Shown piece by piece: positions 5,800 through 15,000 of a DNA stretch of 18,764 nt. The translations under genes and the position numbers were made by a program. The stretch is taken from assembly GCA_039026975.1 (NCBI GenBank), contig JBCCLI010000088.1:1-18764 (forward strand), given 5' to 3'. Every line of letters begins with the position of its first letter. The first letter of the stretch is position 1. The DNA comes from JBCBKZ01 sp039026975. Its GTDB lineage: Bacteria > Bacteroidota > Bacteroidia > J057. The notes beneath the pieces are model-generated. The model saw only the letters and a list, made by a program, of their open reading frames with translations. It had not been told where the DNA came from and did not search any database.

Positions 5800-7671
5800 A
5801 TGGACCTCAATTGTGGCCTGAGTAACTGGAGAACCCTCTTCCTGGCGATATGGATAGGATGCAGATGTTTCTTTCACGGACAGGCACAGGAGCAACCTCC
5901 CAGCTTACTCCCTTTTCTCCCCCAACATCTAGCTGATCACCACATCCCTGGTGCCATGGTCAGCATAGTAAGATCAGATACTGTGCTGTTTTCTGGGGGA
6001 TTGGGGTTAGCTAATGTAGAAACGAATGAGAAAGTTTCTGCAAGTCATGGCTTCCGCCTGGGATCTGTAGCCAAGTCTTTCACGGCTTTGGCCATGCTTT
6101 CTCTCTTGGAAGAAAAGGGCCTTTCTTTAAATACACCCGTGAACCAAATAGATCCTGACCTACCCATAGTGAATGCATGGGAAGCTGAAGCCCCAGTTAC
6201 CATAGCCCACTTACTGGAGCATACGGCAGGCTTTGATGACTTTCACTTACATGCACTTTATAATAGGACTGACTCCGTAGTCCCTAAAGCCAGGGAAATG
6301 GTGGACGCTCACAAGAACTCCTATACCTGTAAGTGGAAACCAGGCGTGCGTAAAGCCTATTCTAACCCGGGATATATTCTTGTGGGCCACTTGATAGAAA
6401 AGCTCTCAGGCAGATCTTATGGAGAATATATTCACGCTACCATACTGAAGCCACTGGGCATGGAGTCTTCAGGATACTACTTCACCAAGCCCATGCACAT
6501 TCCTTTTTCACGGGGGTATAGAAAAGTAGGCAAGGAGATACTTCCAATATCCTTTACTTCCATTCAGGGAGGACCTGCCGGGGAGTTTTGTACAAATGCA
6601 GAAGATATGAGTAAGTACCTGCAGTTCTTGCTCAGAAAGGATACCACGGTATTAGATGCTATTAACTTACCTCATACGGTGTTTGACAGGATTGAACATG
6701 CCCATACAAATGTAGCAGCCCGGAAAGGCTTACCCCATGGGTATGGACTGGGGACCTATTCCATCTGGAAAAATGGCTATTTATTTCTGGGCCATGATGG
6801 TGGGATAGATGGCTTTTCTGCTCGCTATCTGTATTCAAGAGAAGCGGATCTTGGAGTAGCCGTAGCTATTAATCGGGAAGGGAATGCAACCGCTATGGCG
6901 CATGAAATCCTCGACTTCTTGGTGGGAGAAGAACCTCTGCAGGCGCGAACTACACAGAAAATTCCTGAAGAGATGGCAGAAAAGATGGAAGGCTTTTACG
7001 AGTATCACAGTCCCAGAAACCAACTGTTTTCTTTTACAGACAAAATGTTTGCAGGTATAAGCCTGGATGTGCAGGAGGAGTATGTGCTAACGAGAAGTAT
7101 ACTGGGAAAAGCTCGCGATACGCTTTACCATGCTGGGGATGGACTTTTCTATAAAAATCAGGAGGGCGTTCCCTCTGCCCTTAGCTTTGTCTCTGAAAAA
7201 GGGGAAACTGCCTGGTGGATGAATGAAAGCTACTGGTTACAGTCTTCCAGGGTACTTAGGTTGGTAAAATTTTTTGGGTTGATCCTATCTCTTTTGGGAA
7301 TTATCTCATTTGGGGTATTTGAAGGGATTTCAGCCTTAGTACGTCTGGTCAGGAGAAAAGAGAAACACCCTCTTAGCCATTACCTATTGTTAGGCGCCTG
7401 CTGCTCCTTTGGTCTGATGTTTTTGGCCTTTTCCAATGCGATGTCAGATTTACCTCAAGCTGGGAACCTGAACCTGAACTCGGGTCTGTTTTTTATATCT
7501 CCTTTCCTCATGACCCTATGTACCCTTGGTGCTTTAGGGAGCTGGAAGAGAATGTCAAATAGGACGGTAGGTAGGAAATTATATGATTCCTGGGTCCTCC
7601 TTTCCTGTCTGGTCATGATCCTTTATTTGTGGAAAATTGGATTTGTAGGTCTCCCCTTGTGGAGTTATTGA
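5800..7671 (+). CDS. serine hydrolase, beta-lactamase/PBP4* family, with C-terminal membrane domain
   Basis: A 623-residue protein with an N-terminal signal or anchor segment (about 10-28), a class C beta-lactamase-fold domain (about 35-375), a linker domain (380-480) and three or four predicted transmembrane helices (about 485-620). All three catalytic motifs are present: S89-V-A-K92 (SxxK), Y187-S-N189 (YxN) and H332-D-G-G (HxGG, replacing KTG). The family includes D-aminopeptidases, esterases, PBP4* and related peptidases; true beta-lactam resistance is unlikely to be its role, and the substrate is unknown. The architecture, with an extracytoplasmic hydrolase tied to a membrane domain, is common in Bacteroidota and Firmicutes relatives. 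It sits between the two paralogous barrels, with a 7-bp leader hairpin just upstream of the ATG. Confidence 0.85.
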   Translation: MDLNCGLSNWRTLFLAIWIGCRCFFHGQAQEQPPSLLPFLPQHLADHHIPGAMVSIVRSDTVLFSGGLGLANVETNEKVSASHGFRLGSVAKSFTALAMLSLLEEKGLSLNTPVNQIDPDLPIVNAWEAEAPVTIAHLLEHTAGFDDFHLHALYNRTDSVVPKAREMVDAHKNSYTCKWKPGVRKAYSNPGYILVGHLIEKLSGRSYGEYIHATILKPLGMESSGYYFTKPMHIPFSRGYRKVGKEILPISFTSIQGGPAGEFCTNAEDMSKYLQFLLRKDTTVLDAINLPHTVFDRIEHAHTNVAARKGLPHGYGLGTYSIWKNGYLFLGHDGGIDGFSARYLYSREADLGVAVAINREGNATAMAHEILDFLVGEEPLQARTTQKIPEEMAEKMEGFYEYHSPRNQLFSFTDKMFAGISLDVQEEYVLTRSILGKARDTLYHAGDGLFYKNQEGVPSALSFVSEKGETAWWMNESYWLQSSRVLRLVKFFGLILSLLGIISFGVFEGISALVRLVRRKEKHPLSHYLLLGACCSFGLMFLAFSNAMSDLPQAGNLNLNSGLFFISPFLMTLCTLGALGSWKRMSNRTVGRKLYDSWVLLSCLVMILYLWKIGFVGLPLWSY

Positions 7672-7923
7672 TCATCTGGTCATTCTCTTAGAGTGTTTAG
7701 GCGATATAAGGGAAGAAAATACGGCCATTATGAGGAGCTAACTTATCCTGGCAATTGTTTGTTCTTGCAGAAAGAGGAGGGTCTTTTTCTATACCTGATG
7801 ACAACTATACTGTTTATATCCTGTCTTTTCTATAATTCTAAGTAGTCTACCCCTACACATCCTGCCATCACTGCGGAGTTTTAACTGTCCTCTTTATTAA
7901 CCTTTTCATAACCTACATAAACC

Positions 7924-8604
7924 ATGAAGTACGTATTGACTACATTCACTATGGTATTTCTCATGACCTCCCTGATAGGACAGGCAGAGAAAGGGACCAT
8001 ACTTTTAGGAGGAGGAATTGGCTTTAGCGGCTTTAACGATACTGAGGAATTTTCAGCTGGTTTCAGCCCATTTATTGGCAGCGAATTTGAGTCTTACAGC
8101 TTTAGTGTTAGGCCACAAATAGGATGGTTTTTAAATGAGAGTACCATTCTGGGAGTAGGCTTAGCTTATGAGTATGCCTCCTTTAAGCAGAAGTTTACGG
8201 ATCCACTCTTTGTTGAGGTAGAGTCCTCCCAGACAAGTAATCTTGTTTTACTTAATCCCTACTTGATTAAATACATGGATCTTACGGATAAGCTGTATTT
8301 TACTACCAGTATTAATTTGTTAGCTGGCATAGGAGGTAATGATATTGAAAATGATAGGGAAATTGAGTCTGACTTGCTGGTTATTCGGCTGAATGTTTCT
8401 CCTGGCTTAACTTACTTTTTCTCTGAGAAATGGGCTGTGAATGCAGGAATAGGGCAGCTTTTCTACAACAGGATACAAGAAACCCTGGAGGAAGATGGTG
8501 GAAGTGGGGATGAGCCCAGGAATGTGGAAAATAGTTTTGGGGCAAGCTTTGATTTCAATACATTCACTATCGGCTTTCAGTATTTTATTCCTCCAAGGAG
8601 GTAG
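7924..8604 (+). CDS. small outer-membrane beta-barrel protein (paralogue B)
   Basis: A 226-residue exported beta-barrel, the paralogue of the 4560-5213 product. The signal peptide covers about residues 1-20 (MKYVLTTFTM...LIGQ). The shared landmarks are the AEKGTILLGGG start of the mature protein, RPQIGWFLNESTILGVG, NLVLLNPY, the Y..L.DKLYFTTS strand, SEKWAVNAGIGQLFYN, and a closing strand FDFNTFTIGFQYF. The terminal aromatic-rich strand is typical of outer-membrane insertion. It differs from paralogue A mainly in the loops, including an acidic EEDGGSGDE loop near residue 190. The function is unknown. A 281-nt hairpin-rich leader separates it from the AraC regulator downstream. Confidence 0.75.
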   Translation: MKYVLTTFTMVFLMTSLIGQAEKGTILLGGGIGFSGFNDTEEFSAGFSPFIGSEFESYSFSVRPQIGWFLNESTILGVGLAYEYASFKQKFTDPLFVEVESSQTSNLVLLNPYLIKYMDLTDKLYFTTSINLLAGIGGNDIENDREIESDLLVIRLNVSPGLTYFFSEKWAVNAGIGQLFYNRIQETLEEDGGSGDEPRNVENSFGASFDFNTFTIGFQYFIPPRR

Positions 8605-8676
8605 TAATCTTTTGCAGAGGGCCGTCTGGGACCCAGCCAATTCTAACGGTAGTAGATTGGATTTGGGACTTATGCA

Positions 8677-8729
8677 GAGGTAGCTCTTGCTGCCTCGCCT
8701 TGTGATAAGGAAATCCCTACGCAGCTACC
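8677..8729 (+). promoter_or_regulatory. mutually exclusive hairpins between barrel B and the AraC gene
   Basis: GAGGTAGC (8677-8684) can pair with GCTGCCTC (8689-8696) over a TCTT loop (8 bp with one G-U). The overlapping GGTAGCT (8679-8685) can instead pair with AGCTACC (8723-8729). The two structures exclude each other, as in attenuators, but no T-run follows either, so this is only suggestive. It could be the folded 3' end of the barrel B message. Confidence 0.3.
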
Positions 8730-8788
8730 AGGTATTAGTAAGGCTGGCGCAAAAGGCGGTTCCCTAATGGGATAACTACTTACCTATG

Positions 8789-8796
8789 TATATTTG
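8789..8796 (+). promoter_or_regulatory. promoter -7 element of the AraC-type gene
   Basis: TATATTTG is an exact match to the Bacteroidota -7 consensus TAnnTTTG, placed 90 nt before ATG 8886. No perfect TTG is found at -33. Transcription would start near 8802, inside the left arm of the dyad at 8798-8864. Confidence 0.55.
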
Positions 8797-8797
8797 A

Positions 8798-8864
8798 CTA
8801 TGAATAAGGGGTATGGGCTTATATACGTTCTGAGAACTCGGCTGCCTATATCCTTTATTCATAG
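8798..8864 (+). promoter_or_regulatory. 17-bp dyad at the 5' end of the AraC-type mRNA
   Basis: CTATGAATAAGGGGTAT (8798-8814) pairs with ATATCCTTTATTCATAG (8848-8864) over all 17 positions, two of them G-U, with a 33-nt loop holding a smaller GTTCT/AGAAC dyad. It abuts an exact -7 element and ends 21 nt before the start codon. It could be an operator at the transcription start (for example for autoregulation) or a 5'-terminal RNA hairpin. Confidence 0.55.
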
Positions 8865-8885
8865 CTGGGTATCATCTGAGTATTT

Positions 8886-9929
8886 ATGGAGATCCAATAT
8901 GAACTTCTCTTTTTCTTCAGTGCGCTAGGCGCCTTTAATGGGCTGCTGATGGGTATGTATTTCTTGTTTTCTATCAGGCCTGTCCACCCCTCACATTATT
9001 TCTTGGGAGCTCTTTTGCTAACCTTAAGTGTAAGGGTAGGGAAGTCAGTCTTTTTTTATTTCCACGCTGACCTTGCAGATGTGTACATTCAGATAGGCTT
9101 ATTTGCTTGCTGGTTCATTGGCCCCTTTTTGTATTTCTACCTGAAGGCTGCCTTAGCCCTAAAGGACAAGTTCAGGAAAGAAGTCATCCTCCATTTCTCT
9201 TTATTGGTTCCAGTAGGTATAGGCCTGTTTATGGCTTTTCCCAGAAGTGAATATGAATCTCTTTGGGGTAAGGTCCTCATCTATTTAATTTATGGACAGT
9301 GGTTCTTGTATGTAGTGGGGGCTGTCAGTATTTTTCTCAAAAACAGGGTATTACTATCAGGAGAAAAAAGCCGATCGTTTCGCCTATGGCTACTGAGTAT
9401 TTTGGGGGGTAATGCCATGATTTGCCTGGCTTTTATTAGTGGGAATTATACCTCCTACATAGCTGGGGCACTTTGTTTTTCTTTTTTGTTTTACTTGCTC
9501 ATTCTCCTTCTCTTATTTACCAAGCAAAGAAACCAATTGCTTCTTTTGTATCCCCCTAAATATGGTCAGCGAACCATTCCGCCAGCACTAGAAGCTACGC
9601 TTTCCACTTCCTTGAACAAGCTCATGGAAGAGGATAAAGCCTTTAAAGACCCCAAACTTACGTTACCTATTCTGGCCAAGAGAATAAACGTACTACCATC
9701 CCAGCTTTCTCAGTACGTAAATGAACATCTTCAAACTACCTTTAGAGACTATGTGAATGCTTACAGAATAGAGGAGGCCATGCGTATGATGAGAGCGGGT
9801 TCTCCTTATTCCTTAGAGGCTATTGGATATGACTGTGGGTTTAACTCCAAGTCTACCTTTTACGCTGCCTTCAAAAAGTATTCTGGTACCACCCCCATGA
9901 AATTCAAGGAGAGTCTACCCTCTGCCTAA
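8886..9929 (+). CDS. membrane-anchored AraC-family transcriptional regulator
   Basis: A 347-residue regulator. Residues about 1-215 form six or seven hydrophobic helices (starts ELLFFFSALGAFNGLLMGMY, ends FLLILLLLFTKQ), the 7TM-like sensor half common in Bacteroidota. A short linker with PPKYG follows, then an AraC/XylS double helix-turn-helix at about 245-342: LTLPILAKRINVLPSQLSQYVN is the first HTH and IGYDCGFNSKSTFYAAFKK..G the second, with the family signature GTTPMKFKE. DNA binding from the membrane implies it senses a periplasmic or membrane signal. The start is the first ATG after a long 5' dyad. The next gene, 91 nt downstream on the same strand, is the degenerate beta-lactamase-fold protein, a plausible target or partner. 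Confidence 0.88.
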   Translation: MEIQYELLFFFSALGAFNGLLMGMYFLFSIRPVHPSHYFLGALLLTLSVRVGKSVFFYFHADLADVYIQIGLFACWFIGPFLYFYLKAALALKDKFRKEVILHFSLLVPVGIGLFMAFPRSEYESLWGKVLIYLIYGQWFLYVVGAVSIFLKNRVLLSGEKSRSFRLWLLSILGGNAMICLAFISGNYTSYIAGALCFSFLFYLLILLLLFTKQRNQLLLLYPPKYGQRTIPPALEATLSTSLNKLMEEDKAFKDPKLTLPILAKRINVLPSQLSQYVNEHLQTTFRDYVNAYRIEEAMRMMRAGSPYSLEAIGYDCGFNSKSTFYAAFKKYSGTTPMKFKESLPSA

Positions 9930-9932
9930 TCC

Positions 9933-9964
9933 ATTCCAGAATTATATTTTCGGACTCCTGGAAT
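9933..9964 (+). terminator. weak hairpin after the AraC-type gene
   Basis: ATTCCAG (9933-9939) and CTGGAAT (9958-9964) form a 7-bp stem with an 18-nt loop, starting 4 nt after the AraC-type stop codon. The T-rich tract TTACCTTTTTG follows only after 10 nt, so termination would be partial at best. Confidence 0.3.
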
Positions 9965-9973
9965 ACGAATTCT

Positions 9974-9981
9974 TACCTTTT
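9974..9981 (+). promoter_or_regulatory. possible promoter of the second hydrolase-fold gene
   Basis: TACCTTTT matches the TAnnTTTG -7 element at seven of eight positions and lies about 40 nt before ATG 10021. No clear TTG is seen at -33. Confidence 0.3.
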
Positions 9982-10020
9982 TGAGTAGGGACTATCCTAT
10001 CCTTGTAAGAAAGAAGCAAG

Positions 10021-11733
10021 ATGATGAGACGTTTGACCTTTTGTAGCTTACTCAGTCTGCTATGCAGCATACCAATCCTACATGCCCAATCCTTATCTGA
10101 AGAGGTATCTCCTGAGCTAAGGAAGCAGATAGATGCTTTCTATGGAGAATGGACAGATCAGGATGTACCTGGCTATGCCTCCGCTGTTGTTCATGAGGGG
10201 AAAGTAGTGTATAAAAAGGTGTTTGGGAGAGAAGGCATAGGGTCAGATAGGGGTATTTCTGCTACTAGTCTTTTTAATATAGGGTCTATTTCTCATCAGC
10301 AGTTAATCTATGGGCTATTTTTATTAGAAGAGAGCGGGAAGCTATCTCTGGATGATCCCTTAAGTACCTATCTGCCCATGGCTAGCAGATTTAAAGAGAC
10401 TATCCAGCTTAAGCACCTCCTAAGCCATGCTAGCGGGCTGTATGATTACAGAATCTTAAAGCCACTACTAGGGTGGACAGCTGAAGATGATTTCACACAA
10501 AAGGATCTACTATGGATAGTGAGTCAGCAACAAGCGTTGAGTTTTACACCAGGAACGGATTTTGCCTATTCCCTCACCAATATAGCCCTGCTGGTAGTAG
10601 CTATGGAACAAGCGAGTGGGCTTCCTGTAAGTGAGTTCATGAGAAAGGAAGTGTATGAGCCCTTAGGAATGAAGCATAGCTTTTGGGTCAGTGCACATGC
10701 ATGGCCTTTTGACCAACTCAGTAAGTCTTATCGTAGGGAGAATGATAGCTGGCGTGAGGTGCAGGTGGCTGATGTGTCTTATGGAAGGGGAAATGTATTT
10801 ACCTCCATAGATGATCTCATCACCTGGGAATTAACGGTTTATGAAGCCATTAAGCGTGGGGATAGCATCATGGATAGGCTAGGGGAGGTTATTCAGCTTC
10901 CTTCAGGCAGACAGTATAATATGCCGGAAGGGAAACTCACCTTGGGGCAGCGATACGTACATGCTGAAAGAGGGATACATGAACGCTATAGGATAAGTAG
11001 CAGAGGGGGATTTGCCTCTTCCATTTTCAGCTTTCCAGACTATGGATTTGTGGGGATTGTACTTCATAAAGATGGTACTGATTATAACGGCTATTTATCC
11101 ATGGAGACTGCCTACCTCTTTTTGGAGGAAGAGTTCCCAGAACCTGCCACCACTGACTACAGCCAAATGGATATTCCCCAACTATCCTTGGAAACCCTGG
11201 CTATACATGAAGGAACCTATTGGGACCCGGCTGGAGAACTCTCCAGAAAAATAATTCTTAGCGAGGATACGCTTAGGTACGTCCGATCTCCTGAAAACGC
11301 TTCTCCCCTAATTCCGCTGGGAGAAAACTACTTCCAAATGAAACAACCATGGGATGACAAAGTATACATTCACTTTTTTCATTCAGAGGAGGGGAGCCAG
11401 ATGACCTACACCATAGGAGAAGCAGAACCCGTCCCCTTTTATAAATACGACCCTATTTCATATTTGGAAGAAGAACTGACCTCCACCTACGCTGGCACCT
11501 ACTGGAATGAAGTTTATGGAATAGGCTTTCAGCTGGTAGCAGAGAAAGATAAGCTGAAGACCGTATCTGTTAAGGGGGAGGAACTCATTTTTACTTCCAT
11601 TACCCCTACAGTTTTTTCAGGAAATCAGTGGTTTATGGGAAGCATAGAGTTTGAAATGGACACCTCTTCTGAGGTCAGGGGATTCAGCTTGAAGAACCCA
11701 GGTATCCGCAATTTGTGGTTTGAGAAAAAGTAA
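10021..11733 (+). CDS. beta-lactamase-fold protein with degenerate active site (predicted pseudoenzyme)
   Basis: A 570-residue exported protein: signal peptide 1-22 (..LSLLCSIPILHAQ), a beta-lactamase/PBP4*-type domain (about 32-370), then two C-terminal beta-rich regions (about 385-470 and 480-570) like the lipocalin-like or DUF3471-type tails often found after such domains. The fold landmarks are intact: LFNIGSIS, LEESGKLSLDDPLS, HLLSHASGL, EVYEPLGMKHSFW. The catalytic residues are not. SxxK reads S89-I-S-H92, YxN reads Y183-S-L185, and HxGG reads S327-R-G-G330. The nucleophile serine remains but its base and the two other motifs are lost, so hydrolysis is unlikely. The frame is long and uninterrupted, arguing against simple decay. 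It may bind peptidoglycan-like ligands, possibly with the adjacent membrane AraC regulator. Confidence 0.8.
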   Translation: MMRRLTFCSLLSLLCSIPILHAQSLSEEVSPELRKQIDAFYGEWTDQDVPGYASAVVHEGKVVYKKVFGREGIGSDRGISATSLFNIGSISHQQLIYGLFLLEESGKLSLDDPLSTYLPMASRFKETIQLKHLLSHASGLYDYRILKPLLGWTAEDDFTQKDLLWIVSQQQALSFTPGTDFAYSLTNIALLVVAMEQASGLPVSEFMRKEVYEPLGMKHSFWVSAHAWPFDQLSKSYRRENDSWREVQVADVSYGRGNVFTSIDDLITWELTVYEAIKRGDSIMDRLGEVIQLPSGRQYNMPEGKLTLGQRYVHAERGIHERYRISSRGGFASSIFSFPDYGFVGIVLHKDGTDYNGYLSMETAYLFLEEEFPEPATTDYSQMDIPQLSLETLAIHEGTYWDPAGELSRKIILSEDTLRYVRSPENASPLIPLGENYFQMKQPWDDKVYIHFFHSEEGSQMTYTIGEAEPVPFYKYDPISYLEEELTSTYAGTYWNEVYGIGFQLVAEKDKLKTVSVKGEELIFTSITPTVFSGNQWFMGSIEFEMDTSSEVRGFSLKNPGIRNLWFEKK

Positions 11734-11781
11734 GGAGTTGATTTACGTGAACTTTGGTTAGTTACCTTTCACTGAGGTAGA

Positions 11782-11811
11782 ATCAGGTCAATAAGTATGG
11801 CCTGATCTTTT
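11782..11811 (+). terminator. intrinsic terminator of the second hydrolase-fold gene
   Basis: ATCAGGTC (11782-11789) pairs with GGCCTGAT (11799-11806), 8 bp with one G-U and a 9-nt loop, followed by CTTTT. It lies 49 nt after the stop codon. Confidence 0.6.
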
Positions 11812-11980
11812 CAGTAGATATATTCACACTTAGAATAGGGGTTCTGAGCTAACTGTTGGAACAATGGGGGGCTATTCCGCACGCTACAGTGGCCTGATTA
11901 GGTCCCGCTTGTAAGTAAAAAAGATTCACGATCCTGTCTACCTGAGTGTTGATACCTTAAAGGGAGAAATATTCAGAGCG

Positions 11981-12017
11981 TATAAAAGAAGGCGGAGCCA
12001 GGAAGGTAGCTCCGCCT
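11981..12017 (-). terminator. intrinsic terminator of the large T9SS cargo gene
   Basis: Read on the minus strand, a perfect 9-bp G+C-rich stem (AGGCGGAGC at 11990-11998 and GCTCCGCCT at 12009-12017, 10-nt loop) is followed by TCTTTTATA. It lies 35 nt after the stop codon of the 1104-residue gene. Confidence 0.8.
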
Positions 12018-12051
12018 ATATCGCATATGTAACGTGTATTCTGCCTTGATA

Positions 12052-15000
12052 CTAATACTTGATCATCTTGGCATAATATAATTTCCCAGACTTTCCGCTC
12101 ACCCTAAGTCCGTAGAGGCCACTCGCCAGCTGAGACACATCAATAGCTTGGCCCACCTGATATCTAAGCTTCTGATATACCTTTCCATCCATGGAGAAGA
12201 TAGTTACAGTCCCAGCCTCCGTATGATCCAGGTACAGCTTATGAGTGGCCGGCACAGGATAGATGGTGAGGCTGACTGGGGCGAGCTGATCATCTATACT
12301 CACTGTTGTGCTTACCTCTTCAAAAGTCCACTGGGTGCGTTCTCCTGTGTAAGTAGAAGGTACTTGCTCTATGGCAGCATAGTCATCATCTGAGATCCCA
12401 CGGATATACATATCGGTAGCCCTATTTTGCAGGAAGAAGAAATTATCTTCAGTGGGAACCTTAGTCCATTCTGCCAGGTTATCAACAATGAGGGAAGACA
12501 TGACCATACTCCCATTTACATTATTGGCTGACCGTAGAAACTTCCCAGAAGCTCTATTTTTCAGGTAAAAGTAGCTATTGCTACTGGGGATTTGTTCCCA
12601 CTGGACTTGATCAGTAGTCCAGTCCAGAGGAGAAAGCTGGGTAGTTACTTCTGCCTCATTAGAGATAGGGCTGAGAGACTTACCGTTCATTCTGTTTCTG
12701 ATGAAGTAATAGGTAGGGTCAGGATCAGAACCAGGATCATTAGGCCCACTGCTATCATCTCCCACCAAACATATGTTATCAAGGGTGAGGGTAGTAGTAC
12801 CTGGCCCTCCTAAATAGAATACAAGGCGTGCAGCATCTTCAGTAGCACTGGTAAAAAAGCTGAAAGAATAAGTATCCTGATCAGCTGAGAGTGAGGTGAC
12901 ATAGTAATTCAACCAACTACTATCTGCTTTTTGCACGATACAGGCTATGTTACGGCTGGCGGAACTGCTCGCCTGGAAACTGACGGTATATTCTGTCCCA
13001 CTTGAGAGGGTAATGTTTTCCTGCATTACCTGAATATCACTATCAGCACTTCCCCCATCAGTAATGGCTACAGTTAGTTCTCCATTTGAGAAATCCACAC
13101 TACTTGTAGCAGCTCCATTTGACATATTCTCCCAATAAGTAGGGCCCATAGAGAAATCTGCATTTTGAAGGATACCTTCCGGGCAGTCAAAGTCTGACGT
13201 ACAGGCTGTGGTACTAGCCGTGATACTACTTGAGAATTCTGTTGCACACCCCTGATAGGTAGCTCTCACCTTAAAGCTGTAGCTGGTATTACAGGCCAAC
13301 TCACGGATGGTGGCATTAGGGTTAGGAGTAGTTCTCACAAGACTATCTGCCAGATATACTTCATAGCCCGTAACCTCCCCGGTAGTTGCCTCCCAACTAA
13401 GCTTAATAGTACTGGAAGTCATATTGGACGCAACCACCTTAGCCGGGGCAGATGGACAGGCAGGCGGGGGAGAATTAGAAGTTTTGATCTCTACAATGGC
13501 CCAGTAATCCAAAGAAGGGATAGACATACTGGCTGTCTCGGCTGTTTGGGTGAAAGAAATGGTTACTGCTTCTTTCTCGGGTGCATAAGCTGTAATTTCT
13601 GTGATTGTTTGCCCTTCTAATAAGCTCTTATCAAATTCTATGTCTATGCCTGACTGAGGGGTAATGACATCATTGTTGATATTATGAAGCTTAGTGATGA
13701 GGTGTAGTACGGCAGAAGTAGTCCCGTCTTCATGGGTCTTATTTCTGGGTAAGATCCACACATCACTATCAGAGGTAACGTCTATGTTAGCGGCAACCTT
13801 AGTTTTTAGGGTAGCTAGGGAATTCACATCATTGTTAGTCCAGTACATGGCTTTGTCCATATTGACTAGCTGATCTACTGTAGCATCCTGTCCCAGGAGA
13901 AGTCGGGAATACTCCGGAACCACCAGGTAATCATATTTTTCCTGTACCTCATTTATGTCTAGTACATCATATATAAAGGTTCCTCCTCCTACTAGTTCTA
14001 CGCCAAACTGTATCTGCTCATCTACGAGGAGGGCAGCTATATCCCGGAAGCTATCATCATAATTATTATACACATTTCGACTTGCTTCATGATGCTGGTA
14101 GGCAGAGGAATTATCATAAAGAATACCTACAGTGGCTATATTTTTATACTCATCAAAAAGGGTGGGATTCTCATGAATAAATTGATAAACGGGCCCATAG
14201 TCATCATACTGGCCATATATATAGTGAGAGGTAGTCCAGTCGTAGTAGACAGGCACCATGAAGTTAGAACCTGTCGCATAGGCTGAGGCAATCCACAGTT
14301 TTGACAGGTTGATCTTATCATCTGAAGTATCATCTAAGGCGGGGTTAGTTTGGTAAAACTCCCAGTCGTTAATAGTGGCAGTGGTTAATACTGATAAATC
14401 CATGCCTTCTGCCAATCTAAAGGTAGGTACTATATAACGGCCTAAATCATTGTTAGCCCAATTATTATTATTTTTATTTCCAAACTTCATCTCAGCCACA
14501 ATGAAGTCTACATAGTCTTTTGCATCTACGAGGTAGGCCTCCAGGTGCCATGCATTTGTGGAGAAATAGGAATTAGGATGGTTTTCTTTGGTATAGCTAG
14601 CCAACTCCCGCATCACTTGGTTGGCAGAGACGTGCTGGGCCTTCACAAACTCATCAATGAAAGGAATACTGGCCCAGTTACTTAAAAATTGCTGCCTGGT
14701 AGTAGCTACTGGTCTTACCTTATCTCTGAAATAGTTGAAGTTATTGATATCAGGAATACCAAAGTCATTTTGTAATTCCGCATTGGTATATTTTTCCTTT
14801 AGGTAGTCCACAAACATACCGTTGCAGTCATCACAGGAGCATCCCCCTCCGGTATACCAGGTTTGGGGATGCCCTGACCCACCTGTAGGCTCATCAAAAT
14901 GTATTCCCTCACAGCCTAAATTGATGCTTTGGGTGATTTGATTCCGCAGGTAGCTTTGAAAGGCCGGGTCATTATGGCACATTCTATAAAAGGGACTATT

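Larger units (their letters stand above)
11734..12051. other. convergent intergenic region with two terminators
   Basis: This gap separates two convergent genes and holds a terminator for each, listed separately. The octamer GGCCTGAT of the first terminator recurs near 11890. Nothing else gene-like is seen. Confidence 0.5.

Noticed and set aside
8407..8683. ORFs on both strands overlapping the end of barrel B
   Set aside because: They mostly overlap a well-supported CDS in other frames and have no signals of their own.
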